This document shows, piece after piece, positions 51,933-61,282 of a stretch of 64,000 nucleotides of DNA; the first letter of the stretch is position 1; each line of letters begins with the position of its first letter. The stretch comes from JBMNUM01 sp050946275 (GTDB lineage Bacteria; Actinomycetota; Coriobacteriia; Coriobacteriales; CADBOM01). Both the position numbers and the translations under genes were made by a program. The notes beneath the pieces are model-generated. The model was given only the letters and a program-made list of their open reading frames with translations. It made no database searches and had not been told where the DNA came from. The DNA lies in the NCBI GenBank assembly GCA_050946275.1, contig JBMNUM010000008.1, forward strand, positions 20,601 through 84,600, given 5' to 3'.

Positions 51933-52616
51933 CTACCCCTCAACCTGCTCCGCATCGCTTGCAGCATAGGAGATGCCGGCGCACTTGATCGACTTGATCG
52001 TCATGGGCCCGACCGTCGCATCGACGTCGTCGATCTCCTCACCCTCGGGAATAGCCTCGTTGAACACAACCGCATACTCGTGGTAGCCATTCTCAAAACC
52101 GAACTCAGGATTGTCCCCGAGCAGATAGTAGCTACCCGCCGTGAAGCCAGCGTCCAACAGGTCCTGGCCCGTCTTACCGACATATGCGTCAAGCTCTTCC
52201 TGCGGGATGATGCTCTGCGTGAGATCCTCGACGCTCTTCACGGGGAGAGGCGAGAGAATCTCCCTGACCTTCGCATCGCGATCCTCATCTTCGAAGCTGA
52301 CAGCCTCGCATGCCTTGTAGACGTCATCGGTCATATCCGCAGTCACGCGAACCTGCAGGCCGTCCTCCGTCTCGAAAGCATATGCGAAGTTCTTCTCGTT
52401 ATAGCTGTAGGCGGAGTTGTTGGCCTCGAGCGCAAGAGCCTCGCCCACCGTGGCGAACTCCGGGATTTCGGCCGCGTTGCCCGTGGCCTCGGCAGCGGCC
52501 TCGGTCGCCTCGTCAGCCGGAGCATCGGTGGAACCTCCACCCGAACTGCAGGCGCAAAGCGCGAAAGCCGCAAGCGCCGCACAGAGGACGAGAACGCCAA
52601 GTATCTTTTTCTTCAT
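51933..52616 (-). CDS. Lipoprotein of unknown function
   Basis: A 227-residue lipoprotein: MKKKI start, hydrophobic stretch and lipobox ALCAC with the Cys near residue 23. An Ala/Glu/Thr-rich linker to about residue 50 precedes a domain with repeated aromatic acidic phrases (YNEKNFAYAFETEDGL, GDNPEFGFENGYHEYAVVF). No recognised family. GGAAGGAGAGG precedes the ATG at 52616. It is 150 bp downstream of metF on the same strand, but no link is evident. Confidence 0.72.
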   Translation of the reverse strand: MKKKILGVLVLCAALAAFALCACSSGGGSTDAPADEATEAAAEATGNAAEIPEFATVGEALALEANNSAYSYNEKNFAYAFETEDGLQVRVTADMTDDVYKACEAVSFEDEDRDAKVREILSPLPVKSVEDLTQSIIPQEELDAYVGKTGQDLLDAGFTAGSYYLLGDNPEFGFENGYHEYAVVFNEAIPEGEEIDDVDATVGPMTIKSIKCAGISYAASDAEQVEG

Positions 52617-52769
52617 CTTCCTCTCCTTCCCGCTTACCTTGCTGGCATGTGTACAGAATACCAAAGGCTCCACCACTACGGGAAAGAGGCCTTTTCAACA
52701 AAAAGCCGCCCCCGCGTTTCCACGGGGGCGGCTCGTTGCAGCTAGGCTGCTCGGCTTTCGGAATCAAAC

Positions 52770-53699
52770 TTAGATGATGTCCTGGATGCCGGACTCCTTG
52801 ACGATCGTGGCAACGTCCTCGTACTTGTTGAGAGCATAGAGGTGGATACCAGCGATGTCGAAGCTGCGATAACGGTCGATGAGGCCGATGGTGTACTCGA
52901 TACCAGCCTTGCGGAAGTCCTCCTTCTTGCGGTCGACCTCGGCGTCGAACGGATCCGAGACGAACGGGTTCGGGAAGATCCAGTACTTCGAGATGATCTC
53001 GGCGAGCTCGCGCGGGATGACGCAGCCGTTGCGGCTGAGAGCCATGTTGACCGTCGGGGCGATGGCCAGAACCGGCATGATTCCGACGTCGACGGGCAGG
53101 GTGATGCCGGCAGCGCGGATGGCGTCCAGCCAGTAGGCGAACTGATCCATGTCCCAGCAGAGCTGAGTCATGATGTAGTCAGCGCCCTCGTCCTGCTTCT
53201 GGCGGAGGAACGAGATGTCAGCCTCGAGGCTGCGGCACTGGATGTGACCCTCGGGGGAGCCAGCGACGGCGATGGTCCACTGATCGCCGAACTGATCGCG
53301 GACGAACTTCACGAGCTCGGTGGCATAGCGGAGGTCTCCGCCGGTTCCGGTCCAGCCGAAGGGCAGGTCGCCGCGGAGGGCCAGCATGCTGTTGATGCCG
53401 TTGTCCAGGTAGGTCTGGAGCTGATCCTTGATGCCTTCCTTGGTGTTGCCGATGCAGGTGAAGTGCGTGACAGGCGTGCACTTGCCAGCAGCCTTGATCG
53501 ACTTCAGAACCTCGAGGTTCTTGCCAACGTTGCCACCGCCAGCACCATAGGTGCAGGAGATGTAATCGGGGTTCATCTCATAGAGATGCTCGAGGCAGCC
53601 ACCCTCGCCGATCAGCTTCTCCATGCCCTCATCGGTCTTCGGCGGGAAAACCTCGAACGAGAACAGACGACGCTCCTTCATGATATCCGTGATCTTCAT
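52770..53699 (-). CDS. metF: Methylenetetrahydrofolate reductase
   Basis: A 309-residue FAD-dependent TIM-barrel enzyme reducing methylene-THF to methyl-THF. Family motifs FSFEVFPPKTDEG at the N-terminus, CTYGAGGG, LALRGDLP and QLCWDMDQF are present. In this lineage it may serve methionine synthesis or one-carbon metabolism. AAAGGTGG precedes the ATG at 53699. A strong promoter lies at 53776-53804. Confidence 0.95.
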   Translation of the reverse strand: MKITDIMKERRLFSFEVFPPKTDEGMEKLIGEGGCLEHLYEMNPDYISCTYGAGGGNVGKNLEVLKSIKAAGKCTPVTHFTCIGNTKEGIKDQLQTYLDNGINSMLALRGDLPFGWTGTGGDLRYATELVKFVRDQFGDQWTIAVAGSPEGHIQCRSLEADISFLRQKQDEGADYIMTQLCWDMDQFAYWLDAIRAAGITLPVDVGIMPVLAIAPTVNMALSRNGCVIPRELAEIISKYWIFPNPFVSDPFDAEVDRKKEDFRKAGIEYTIGLIDRYRSFDIAGIHLYALNKYEDVATIVKESGIQDII

Positions 53700-53775
53700 C
53701 GAACCACCTTTCTCGCAATTTCCAATTGAAAATCGGATACACACTGCCAATTACTGATACTTGACAGACTAGATA

Positions 53776-53804
53776 ATTATATTGAGCGCATTCGAGAATT
53801 TCAA
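53776..53804 (-). promoter_or_regulatory. metF promoter
   Basis: On the minus strand TTGAAA (53799-53804), a 17-bp spacer and TATAAT (53776-53781). The predicted leader of about 70 nt contains TTTCAATTGGAAA but no recognised riboswitch. The remaining bases to 54055 hold no supported gene. Confidence 0.8.
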
Positions 53805-54055
53805 AAGAAACGGCCTTCTGTCCGTTAAGGGGTTTGGTTAGAGGGGTGTAGCGCAATTTTCGGTCGTTAAACTTGCATCGCGAGACAATTCGCTGTCGTG
53901 CGGGTAGTGCAACATTTGGAAGGGCTTCCGCACGGCAAGCGCTTTTTCGCACGGCGATCGTCCGCCGGCACCCAGCGGCTTCGTCATCCTCGTCGCCGCT
54001 GCCTTTGCTACCATTGCTACGGGACAATCACAAGCGGAGGGAACGAGGTATCACC

Positions 54056-54463
54056 ATGAGCGATGCGTCAGATGCGAGCATTATCGAAGGCCTGCTGGGC
54101 ACGTGGACGCTGGGCGACATCCTGCTCAGCGACGAGAAGTCCTTTGGCGAGATGATCGTCGAGGTCGACTCGCTCGAGGCGGGCGACCATGCCGTATGCA
54201 GAAAGCATGCGGCCATCGCGATGGGCGATGCCCATGACATCGAGCTCTATCCCTTGCTTCGCAAGGCGCTGAAGATCGATCCGGACGCCGAGGTGCGCAA
54301 GGCCGTCAAGGCTGCAGCCGACAAGCTCGAGGAGGAGTTCGGGGAGGACGAGTGCCTCGAGCGAAACGAGGCGTTCACCGGCGGTGTCAAGGAACCCGTC
54401 GACTCGTTCGCCGCCATTGCAAACGGCGACTTCTACAACGCGAACCTCGGGGACTTCCGCTAG
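54056..54463 (+). CDS. Small HEAT-repeat-like protein of unknown function
   Basis: A 135-residue acidic, helical protein. Residues 40-90 read like two HEAT-type helices pairs (CRKHAAIAMGDAHDIELYPL, DAEVRKAVKAAADKLEEEFG). Such folds mediate protein contacts. The C-terminal 35 residues are probably loose. GAGG lies seven bases before the ATG. No informative neighbours. Confidence 0.65.
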   Translation: MSDASDASIIEGLLGTWTLGDILLSDEKSFGEMIVEVDSLEAGDHAVCRKHAAIAMGDAHDIELYPLLRKALKIDPDAEVRKAVKAAADKLEEEFGEDECLERNEAFTGGVKEPVDSFAAIANGDFYNANLGDFR

Positions 54464-54482
54464 GGAACGCAGGCGAACTGAA

Positions 54483-54521
54483 AAAGGGCCGGCGCGATGG
54501 CTTTCGTCGCGCCGGCCCTTT
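54483..54521. terminator. Bidirectional terminator between convergent genes
   Basis: AAAGGGCCGGCGCGA pairs exactly with TCGCGCCGGCCCTTT. Confidence 0.85.
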
Positions 54522-54529
54522 GCGTTCGC

Positions 54530-56149
54530 CTAATCCATCGGGTCGCCCGAATCTCCCCAGGTGAGCTGGTGCCCGTGGTACATGAAGGCGCCGTGACCCG
54601 TCGTCGTTTGCTGCGGCCGTTCTTCTGTCTGAGCTTCTGGCTCCGGCGTCTTTTGCGGGCGCTCCTCGGATCGGGTCTTCTTGGCCGCCTTCGGCTGTTC
54701 CCCAACCTGCTCGCGGAGCCTATCCCTGACCTGTGCGACAACATCATCCGGCATTGGATAGACTTCGTCCTTCTTGCCACGCTTCTTCTTGCGCCGCTTG
54801 ACCTTCTCGAGGTCCTTGAGGCGAATCTTCTCGTCCTTGCGACCCTTCTTGTCGGCCTTCTCGGAGCGTTGGCCCTTCTTCTCCTTGCGGGATGCCTTCT
54901 TGCCCTCGCCCTTGCGACGCAGCCCCTTGCTCTTCCGCTTGCCGTCCCTGCGTTTAGAAGGCTTGGCCTCCTGGACTGCTTCCTCGGGCTCGGGTTCGGC
55001 AATGGTGTCATCGGCGACATCGCGAGAGACTTCCCCTTCGGACTCCGGAGCAGCCTCTTCGGAAGAAGGCTCCTCCGACACCTCCCTGAGGAGCAGCTCC
55101 TCGACCGCCACGCTCACCTCGTCAGTCTCGGGGGCACCGACGCGCGCATTCATCTCGCGGGCGAGCTCGAGCTCGGCAGGGCTGGGATCGGGGGTCGCAG
55201 CCCCATCGAGGGGCAGCACCGCGCGAACGCGGACGATTCTCGAGAGCTCCTCGATCCGCGGCGTCGCCATGCCAGCCTTGCGCCAACCATCGATGATGCA
55301 CGGAAGGCCGTAGCCGGCGCGGTCGCAGAGTCCCGCATGGGCGAACATGCGAGCGATGACCTTGTTGTGCGGATTCGTGACGCCGCCCGTGAGGGCGAGG
55401 TCGAGGTCCACGCCGAGCCTGCCCGGGTTCGCAATCTCGATCGCGCCCGGCGTCTTGCGCGCCACGACGCCGCCGCTCGCAGTGAAGTCAGCATTCACAA
55501 GCGCGTTGACGAGCGCCTCCTTGACCGCCGCACGTGCGGCACGAAGCGACTCGCCCCGCTCCTGCCCATCGCTCGCAGCGACCTTCGCGGGAAAATCCTG
55601 CACGAGACAGCTGAACGCACGATGGTAGAAGTCGAGCAGGTTGCCGCTCCAGTCGCCATCCTGCGAGGTGAACCGGCTCTTCCAACGGGCACGTGCGGGG
55701 TAGTCCCCCTCGGCGACCTCGTCCTCGATGCGGCAATCGAGGAAATACGATGGGAACACGCGGACGATGTCGCGCTCTCGTCCAAACATGAGCAGACCGG
55801 CGGCCGTTGCCGCATACTGCCCATCTCCGACCTGCTCGAGCGCGCCCGTGCGCGTGAGGAACTCATGCTTGTCGAGCGCGAGCCACGCATGGTTGGGAGA
55901 TGCCAGACGGAACAACATGAGATATTTGTCGACAGTCGACTCGTCCAAGTCGAAGTAACCACGCTGATCGACGATCGCCCACTCGTAAGAGGATGGACGG
56001 GGTGCGCTGAAGGGCGGCGTGGCCTCGGCCTGCCGGGGAGTGGGATACGGTGCTCCTGCCGGGTATTCCGGCTCCCTCCCAGCCCGCGAATCGTATGATC
56101 CGCGGGAGCTCACATCGTGCTGGTTGTCATATGCGCTTGGAAACACCAT
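54530..56149 (-). CDS. Transcriptional-regulator-like protein with C-terminal ATPase fold (COG2865 type) and lysine-rich tail
   Basis: A 539-residue protein. Residues about 55-320 match the middle and ATP-binding part of COG2865/RecG-C-like proteins: YFDLDESTVDKYLMLFRLA, TAAGLLMFGR, EALVNALVNADF and NPGRLGV, with the HATPase_c_4 Asn. The N-terminal AlbA/Schlafen domain that usually comes first is absent, replaced by a 55-residue Pro-rich stretch. Residues 345-430 are acidic, then 395-470 strongly Lys/Arg-rich (for example KKASRKEKKGQRSEK), which should bind nucleic acid. Role unknown. Confidence 0.75.
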   Translation of the reverse strand: MVFPSAYDNQHDVSSRGSYDSRAGREPEYPAGAPYPTPRQAEATPPFSAPRPSSYEWAIVDQRGYFDLDESTVDKYLMLFRLASPNHAWLALDKHEFLTRTGALEQVGDGQYAATAAGLLMFGRERDIVRVFPSYFLDCRIEDEVAEGDYPARARWKSRFTSQDGDWSGNLLDFYHRAFSCLVQDFPAKVAASDGQERGESLRAARAAVKEALVNALVNADFTASGGVVARKTPGAIEIANPGRLGVDLDLALTGGVTNPHNKVIARMFAHAGLCDRAGYGLPCIIDGWRKAGMATPRIEELSRIVRVRAVLPLDGAATPDPSPAELELAREMNARVGAPETDEVSVAVEELLLREVSEEPSSEEAAPESEGEVSRDVADDTIAEPEPEEAVQEAKPSKRRDGKRKSKGLRRKGEGKKASRKEKKGQRSEKADKKGRKDEKIRLKDLEKVKRRKKKRGKKDEVYPMPDDVVAQVRDRLREQVGEQPKAAKKTRSEERPQKTPEPEAQTEERPQQTTTGHGAFMYHGHQLTWGDSGDPMD

Positions 56150-56261
56150 GCCTCAGCCCCTTTCGGGAAGCCTGCGTGTCGATTGGAGATTCGCGTTGTC
56201 ACGCCTATCGCCCTAACCCATCATGTCGCGACGAGTCAGATCCGGACAGTCCCGTTTTGCC

Positions 56262-56543
56262 TCATTTAGCGTGTCTGCCCCGATACTCTCCGCCTCCACT
56301 CGAGCCGGTCGGGCCATCTGTCGGGGGCACATCAACGGTGGAGCGCTGCTGTGCCTGCGGTTGCTGCTGCGGCTGGATGGGGTCGGGGGGCGTGTTATTA
56401 GAGCGGCGCCTGCTCCTGATGACCGCGAACAGAATCAGCGCGACGGCGATGACCACCACCGCGATGATGGCCGGCAGGTACTGCATGATGAAGTCGCCGA
56501 CTACGGGCATTTCGTGAAGGCCGGATGCAAGGGAGCTGCTCAT
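56262..56543 (-). CDS. Small single-pass membrane protein
   Basis: A 93-residue protein with one membrane helix (residues about 20-42, YLPAIIAVVVIAVALILF) followed by a basic RSRRRS stop-transfer segment and a Pro/Gln-rich, Gly-ended tail likely in the cytoplasm. AAAGGTG lies before the ATG at 56543. No family recognised. Confidence 0.6.
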   Translation of the reverse strand: MSSSLASGLHEMPVVGDFIMQYLPAIIAVVVIAVALILFAVIRSRRRSNNTPPDPIQPQQQPQAQQRSTVDVPPTDGPTGSSGGGEYRGRHAK

Positions 56544-56781
56544 GGGCACACCTTTCGCGCTTGTAACGAATCCACTAATGAGCATACAGCGAATGAGCCG
56601 CGGAATGGCCGTCATCTTGGTTATCCGTTACCACGCGAAGCCCCTCCTGCTTTCTCGACTTTTCCGCGCCCCTTCGGGCGAAACTGTATAATGTCAGCAG
56701 ATTACGTTACATGCGTCAACAAACCGAATAACGCCCCCGCCCTCTTGGAATACAGGGCCGCAGCTGAATCAGGAGAACGAG

Positions 56782-58788
56782 ATGAGATCGAGATCCATCA
56801 TCCCAACCATGACAAGCATCGTGTTGGCAGCCTTCCTCATGTGCGCCTTTGCATCTGCCTCGTACGCCGCAGAAGGCAAAGCGTTCACCACAGGAGCCGA
56901 AGACGCCCGGTTCGCGACTATGGAATCAGCTCCCGCACTCGGAGCGCCGTCTTCGGTGAAGGTGGCCTTGAAGCCAGGAACGAAGACGGTCATAAAGAAC
57001 AGCAGCTCGGCAAGGATCACCCCGACGGTCGTCGTTTCCTGGAAAGCCCCGCAGCTAACCAGCGGTCTCACATCCCTGACCTACACCGTGCGCCACTATA
57101 AGGACGGAGACAATCGAGTGGATATGAAAACCGTATCCACATCGAAGTTGTCCGCCGAACTCCCCACCAACCGGTACGTGCAGATTCGCGCCAACGCCAC
57201 ATATGGCGGCCAAACCGTGCACTCGAAATGGGTCACTTATCAGGTCGATGGGCCTTATGACAGCGTACGCGGGGGCTACAACAACCGCGGAGTTTTCATC
57301 GGATATGAACATCGTCTGACCGGCTCTCCCACGCTGAAGAGCCTTGACACCAATAAATATGGCGGCAATTACGAGGAATACATGCAGACGCACGCTCCCC
57401 AGTCGCTGCAGCTCTCTTCACCCTCTCCGGGCACGGTCAAGGTCTCTTGGGGAGAGCCGACGAAGGGCTGGCTCGGCTATGAGGGCACGTACTACTACGT
57501 GAGCTGGTCATATGACAAGAACATGGGGTGGGACGCGACGACGAATTCGACGGACTTTAAAAAATGCTCCTCGCGGCGCATCACGAGCGCCTCAACGACC
57601 TCCACGACGATTGGCGGTCTTCAGGAGGGCAGAAGACTCTACGTTAGCGTCAGGGCGTATCACTGGGACGAGAACTTCTCGTCCAACAGAAGAATGTCCA
57701 CGGCCAGCACCCCCGTTAAATCGGTGACCATCGCCGAAACCAAGCCGCTGCCCTCATCCATATGGACCCGTATCTGGGGAGCGAAGGCGCCGGACACCAT
57801 GCAGCAAATCGCCGCGCGCTTCGGTGGCGCCAGGACGGCCGTTGTGACGACGAGCGCCAGCTACAAGGATGCGCTCGCGGCCAGTTCTCTGGCAGGACGC
57901 TACGGTGCCCCGGTCCTGATGACATCCAAGAACTCCCTGGATGCGCAGACGAGGACCGCCCTCAAGAAGGCCGGCGTGAAGACCGTCTATCTGGTCGGGT
58001 CGACCAGCAACGTCACGGACAAGGTCGCCTCGCAGCTCAAATCCCAGGCTGGCGTCAAGACCGTCAAGCGCATCGGAGGCAAAACCCCGGCCCAGCGCGC
58101 CGTAGCCGTGGCGAAGGCCACTGGAAAGCGAAGCGACACCGTCATCATCGCGACGCAGAACAACTACCGGGACGCACTGTCGATTGCACCGTATTCCTAC
58201 GCCACGAAGTCCCCGATTCTCTACGCCGAGACGAACAAGAAGCTCTCTGCGGCCACGCTGAGCTACATCAAGAAGGCCGGCTACAAGAAGGCCCTCATCA
58301 TCGGCGGCCCACTGGCACTGCCCGACTCGGTTGACATGCAGCTGCGTTCGAAAGCCGGAATCAAGATGGCCAATATCACACGTCTTGCCGGCAATACCTG
58401 CTACGACACGAGCAAGACCATCGCACAGTGGTCGAACGGCCAACTCAAGAACGGCAAGAAGGCGTCCTACAAGGGCAAGCCGATGCTCTACATAAGGTCC
58501 CAGCCCAAGGTCAGGATGGGAGTCAACAAGCTGGCCGTCTCGACCGGGCAGAACTGGAGGGACGCGCTCGCCGGCGCCGCGCTGTGCGGGAAGAACAGGA
58601 GCGTCATGCTGCTCGCTGACAATACGGGCGGCGTTCATTACGCGCAAGCAGCGAGCTTCTGCAGTGCCAACAAGTCAAGGATCAACCAGGCATACGTCCT
58701 CGGTGGGAAGCTGGCCGTGAGCAACAAGACGTGGAACGCGCTGGTCACCAGCACGAAGAAGGTGTCGGGAGCAAAGACCATCCAATAG
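56782..58788 (+). CDS. Secreted cell-wall-binding protein (CWB2 repeats) with fibronectin-like domains
   Basis: A 668-residue secreted protein. Signal peptide residues 1 to about 29. Two fibronectin III-like regions follow (about 50-155 and 205-320). Residues about 325-665 contain three cell-wall-binding repeats of the CWB2 type (DALAASSLAGRYGAPVLM, RDALSIAPYSYATKSPILY, RDALAGAALCGKNRSVMLL). CWB2 domains bind anionic cell-wall polymers, so it stays on the surface. AGGAGAACGAG precedes the ATG and TATAAT lies at 56687-56692. It might be an adhesin; no catalytic domain is seen. Confidence 0.88.
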   Translation: MRSRSIIPTMTSIVLAAFLMCAFASASYAAEGKAFTTGAEDARFATMESAPALGAPSSVKVALKPGTKTVIKNSSSARITPTVVVSWKAPQLTSGLTSLTYTVRHYKDGDNRVDMKTVSTSKLSAELPTNRYVQIRANATYGGQTVHSKWVTYQVDGPYDSVRGGYNNRGVFIGYEHRLTGSPTLKSLDTNKYGGNYEEYMQTHAPQSLQLSSPSPGTVKVSWGEPTKGWLGYEGTYYYVSWSYDKNMGWDATTNSTDFKKCSSRRITSASTTSTTIGGLQEGRRLYVSVRAYHWDENFSSNRRMSTASTPVKSVTIAETKPLPSSIWTRIWGAKAPDTMQQIAARFGGARTAVVTTSASYKDALAASSLAGRYGAPVLMTSKNSLDAQTRTALKKAGVKTVYLVGSTSNVTDKVASQLKSQAGVKTVKRIGGKTPAQRAVAVAKATGKRSDTVIIATQNNYRDALSIAPYSYATKSPILYAETNKKLSAATLSYIKKAGYKKALIIGGPLALPDSVDMQLRSKAGIKMANITRLAGNTCYDTSKTIAQWSNGQLKNGKKASYKGKPMLYIRSQPKVRMGVNKLAVSTGQNWRDALAGAALCGKNRSVMLLADNTGGVHYAQAASFCSANKSRINQAYVLGGKLAVSNKTWNALVTSTKKVSGAKTIQ

Positions 58789-58799
58789 CGGACGATGCC

Positions 58800-58831
58800 G
58801 GGACGGTTTCGGCCCGGTCGAAACTGTCCCA
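58800..58831. repeat. GGGAC...GTCCCA repeat, copy c
   Basis: GGGACGGTTTCG pairs with CGAAACTGTCCC (one G-T) 12 bases after the surface-protein stop. It may act as a terminator here. Confidence 0.65.
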
Positions 58832-58885
58832 CAAAGCCGCTTGTCGTCCGTTGCCGCGGATGAACGGCATTTTGCCCGCGAGGTA

Positions 58886-58914
58886 TCGAACTTCCCGCGA
58901 ATCTTCTGTATACT
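58886..58914 (+). promoter_or_regulatory. Promoter of tRNA-Thr
   Basis: TCGAAC (58886-58891), 17-bp spacer, TATACT (58909-58914), 26 bp before the tRNA. Confidence 0.6.
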
Positions 58915-58940
58915 ACGTTCTTGCGTTGAGGAATCGGCGC

Positions 58941-59016
58941 GCCAACGTAGCTCAGTTGGTAGAGCAGCGCACTCGTAATGCGCAGGTCATCGGTTCGAGT
59001 CCGATCGTTGGCTCCA
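58941..59016 (+). tRNA. tRNA-Thr(CGT), CCA encoded
   Basis: Acceptor GCCAACG/CGTTGGC, D-arm GCTC..GAGC, anticodon stem GCGCA/TGCGC with loop CTCGTAA giving CGT, T-loop TTCGAGT, CCA at 59014-59016. Confidence 0.95.
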
Positions 59017-59030
59017 TTAAAACTCACACG

Positions 59031-59051
59031 GAAGCCCCGCACGGGGCTTTC
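59031..59051 (+). terminator. Terminator after tRNA-Thr
   Basis: GAAGCCCCG and CGGGGCTTTC form a stem followed by a T-rich stretch. Confidence 0.75.
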
Positions 59052-59099
59052 CTGTTTTCTGCGGGACGATTGGAAGCTGGCCCTATTGCCCGGCTTGGT

Positions 59100-60494
59100 T
59101 TATTCAGCGCGCCAGAGGGGCATCGTCACCTTGAAGCGAGCGCCGCCGAGCGGAGAGTCGTCCACGACGACCTTGCCGCCGAGCGAAGACGCGGTGTGCT
59201 TGACGATGGCCAGGCCGAGGCCGGTTCCACCGGCGGCATCCTCGGTGCGGGAACGACTCTCGTCCACGCGGTAGAAGCGCTCGAAGATTCGGTCGCGCAG
59301 CTCGACGGGCACGCCCGGCCCTTCGTCGTCGACCACGAGCTCGGCGTTGTCTTCCCAGCGGGATACGGTCACACGGGCCGCCCCTCCCGTCTTGTTGTAC
59401 TTGATCGCGTTGTCCAGAAGGTTGTAGACCATCTGCTCGACAAGGGGCTCGCTCCCCTTGACCACGACATCGTCGTCGAGCGAGAGGGACACCTCGACCC
59501 CTCGCTCTTCCGCAGCCGTCTTCAGGCGGTCGGCCACGCAGCTGCATACGTGCGAGAGCAGCACGGGATCTTCCGCCTCGTCGGCCCGCTCATCGAGGCG
59601 AGAGAGCACGAGCACATCATCGATGAGGGCGCGCATCGATTCGGATTCCTCGCGGATGAGACCTGCGAAACGCGGGATATCCTCCGGCGAGGCCATGCCG
59701 TTTTCCATGAGCTCGGCGTATCCGCCTATCACCTGCAGGGGCGTCTTCATCTCATGGCTGACGTTCCCCGTGAACTCCCGGCGCTGCACTACAGCGCGCT
59801 CGAGCTCGGCGTTCTTGTCCTCGAGCTCCTTGCGCTGCATGTTGATGCGCCGCAGCAGCGGCCGCAGCTCCTCATACGCGGTGTTGGTGGAGACGTCCTC
59901 CTCGTTCGAGAAATCCATCTCGCGAAGGGGCCGCACGATCATGCGCGTGAGAACCCGGGCCGCCAGCAGCGAGAGAACCACGGTCACGAAGAGCGAGATG
60001 ACGAGCTGCGCGTACATGCTTCCGAGGAAAGACGCGAGCGAGGCGCGCGACTCCGCAAGGCGGAGCACCATACCGTCGTCAACCGGTGCGGCGGCGTAGA
60101 GAGCGTCGGTCCCGAGCGTCCGCGACCTTCGCATCATAGCGACCTGGCCGCTGCTCTTCGCGGCCACGATCTCCTCGCGATCCGCGTGGTTGTCCATGCC
60201 GGCCGGGTCGGCGACGTTATCGAAGAGCACCGTCCCGTCCTCGGCCACAAGGGTGCACCGGGTATTCACGAACGGCATGTCGCCGAGAGCGTCGCAGACC
60301 TCCTCCGCATCCATGCCCGCAAGCTCATGGGCGCACGTGGCCGTCTGCGAGAGGAGCAGCTCCTCAGCTTCGGATTCATAGGACGAGAAGCTCGCTCCCA
60401 TGATAGCGACGGCAACGGCGATCATCACGACCAGCGTGAGCGTGAAGAGCACGGCGAAGATTCTCCCCCTGAGCGTTCGCCGGAAAGCCATCAC
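59100..60494 (-). CDS. Sensor histidine kinase (PhoR-like)
   Basis: A 464-residue membrane kinase. Helix 1 at about 12-34, an outside domain to about 160, helix 2 about 163-184, HAMP, then HisKA with His247 in FTGNVSHEMKTPLQ and HATPase motifs DNAIKYN, DDEGPGV and GGTGLGLAIV. It senses an outside or membrane signal and phosphorylates the response regulator gene just upstream, whose TGA overlaps its GTG/ATG start. Position next to pit suggests phosphate sensing. Confidence 0.92.
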   Translation of the reverse strand: MMAFRRTLRGRIFAVLFTLTLVVMIAVAVAIMGASFSSYESEAEELLLSQTATCAHELAGMDAEEVCDALGDMPFVNTRCTLVAEDGTVLFDNVADPAGMDNHADREEIVAAKSSGQVAMMRRSRTLGTDALYAAAPVDDGMVLRLAESRASLASFLGSMYAQLVISLFVTVVLSLLAARVLTRMIVRPLREMDFSNEEDVSTNTAYEELRPLLRRINMQRKELEDKNAELERAVVQRREFTGNVSHEMKTPLQVIGGYAELMENGMASPEDIPRFAGLIREESESMRALIDDVLVLSRLDERADEAEDPVLLSHVCSCVADRLKTAAEERGVEVSLSLDDDVVVKGSEPLVEQMVYNLLDNAIKYNKTGGAARVTVSRWEDNAELVVDDEGPGVPVELRDRIFERFYRVDESRSRTEDAAGGTGLGLAIVKHTASSLGGKVVVDDSPLGGARFKVTMPLWRAE

Positions 60495-61180
60495 TCATCC
60501 GCCTTTACGCGATAGCCCACGCCGCGCACCGTCTGGACGAGGTCGCCCGTTCCCGGTAGCGCCTCGTTGAGCTTGCGTCGCAGGGTCTGGATGTGCGTGT
60601 CAACCGTGCGGGTCTCTCCGGCAAACGTCACTCCCCACACGTCTTCGAGCAGCTGCGAGCGCGAGAGGACGCGCCCCTTCTCCTCGATGAGCTTCTTGAG
60701 CAGTTCGAATTCCTTGGGGGTCAGCTCGAGAGGAACCCCGCTCGCCCGCACCTCGTGGGCCGATGGGTCAAGCGATATCGGGCCGCATTCGAGCAGCTTG
60801 CCCGGACGAGATATTTTGCCCGCCCTACGGAGCAGCGCGTTGCACCGGCTGACAAGCTCCATCATGCCGAAGGGCTTCGCGAGATAGTCGTCGGCCCCCG
60901 CATCGAGCCCGCGCACCGTGTCGTACTCGGTGCCCTTCGCGGTGAGCATCATCACGGGGATGTCCGCGGTGTCGGGGTTGTTCCTCAAGCGATCGAGCAA
61001 GTCGAGGCCGCTGATTCCCGGGAGCATGATGTCGAGCAACACGAGATCGGGAAGACGCTGCGCGCATGCGGCCGTAAAGGAGTCACCGTTCGGAAACCCC
61101 TCGGCCTCCAAGCCGGCCTTCCGAAGCGCGTACAGGGTGAGCTCCCTGATGTTCGTGTCATCTTCAACGTAGTAAATCAT
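60491..61180 (-). CDS. OmpR/PhoB-family response regulator
   Basis: A 229-residue regulator. Receiver domain with Asp50 (LVLLDIML) and the conserved Lys in YLAKPF; winged-helix DNA-binding domain in the C-terminus (TPKEFELLKKLIEEKGRVLSR, RTVDTHIQTLRRKL). It pairs with the overlapping sensor kinase gene. There is no adjacent ribosome-binding site, but TACAAT at 61187-61192 lies six bases before the ATG, suggesting a leaderless mRNA. Confidence 0.93.
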   Translation of the reverse strand: MIYYVEDDTNIRELTLYALRKAGLEAEGFPNGDSFTAACAQRLPDLVLLDIMLPGISGLDLLDRLRNNPDTADIPVMMLTAKGTEYDTVRGLDAGADDYLAKPFGMMELVSRCNALLRRAGKISRPGKLLECGPISLDPSAHEVRASGVPLELTPKEFELLKKLIEEKGRVLSRSQLLEDVWGVTFAGETRTVDTHIQTLRRKLNEALPGTGDLVQTVRGVGYRVKADE

Positions 61181-61208
61181 GAGCCTATTGTAGTTCTCCT
61201 AACGCAGA

Positions 61209-61245
61209 TGGGACGAAAAGCGACGTTCACTTTTCGTCCCACTTT
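61209..61245. repeat. GGGAC...GTCCCACTTT repeat, copy d
   Basis: TGGGACGAAAAG pairs exactly with CTTTTCGTCCCA, followed by CTTT. It lies between the pit stop and the response regulator promoter, and may end the pit transcript. Confidence 0.75.
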
Positions 61246-61282
61246 GAGACTGTCGGGACAATCGGGTAAGACGACCCGTTCC

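Noticed and set aside
53700..53769. SAM or other riboswitch in the metF leader
   Set aside because: The leader is only about 70 nt and lacks the conserved cores; it holds one small palindrome only.
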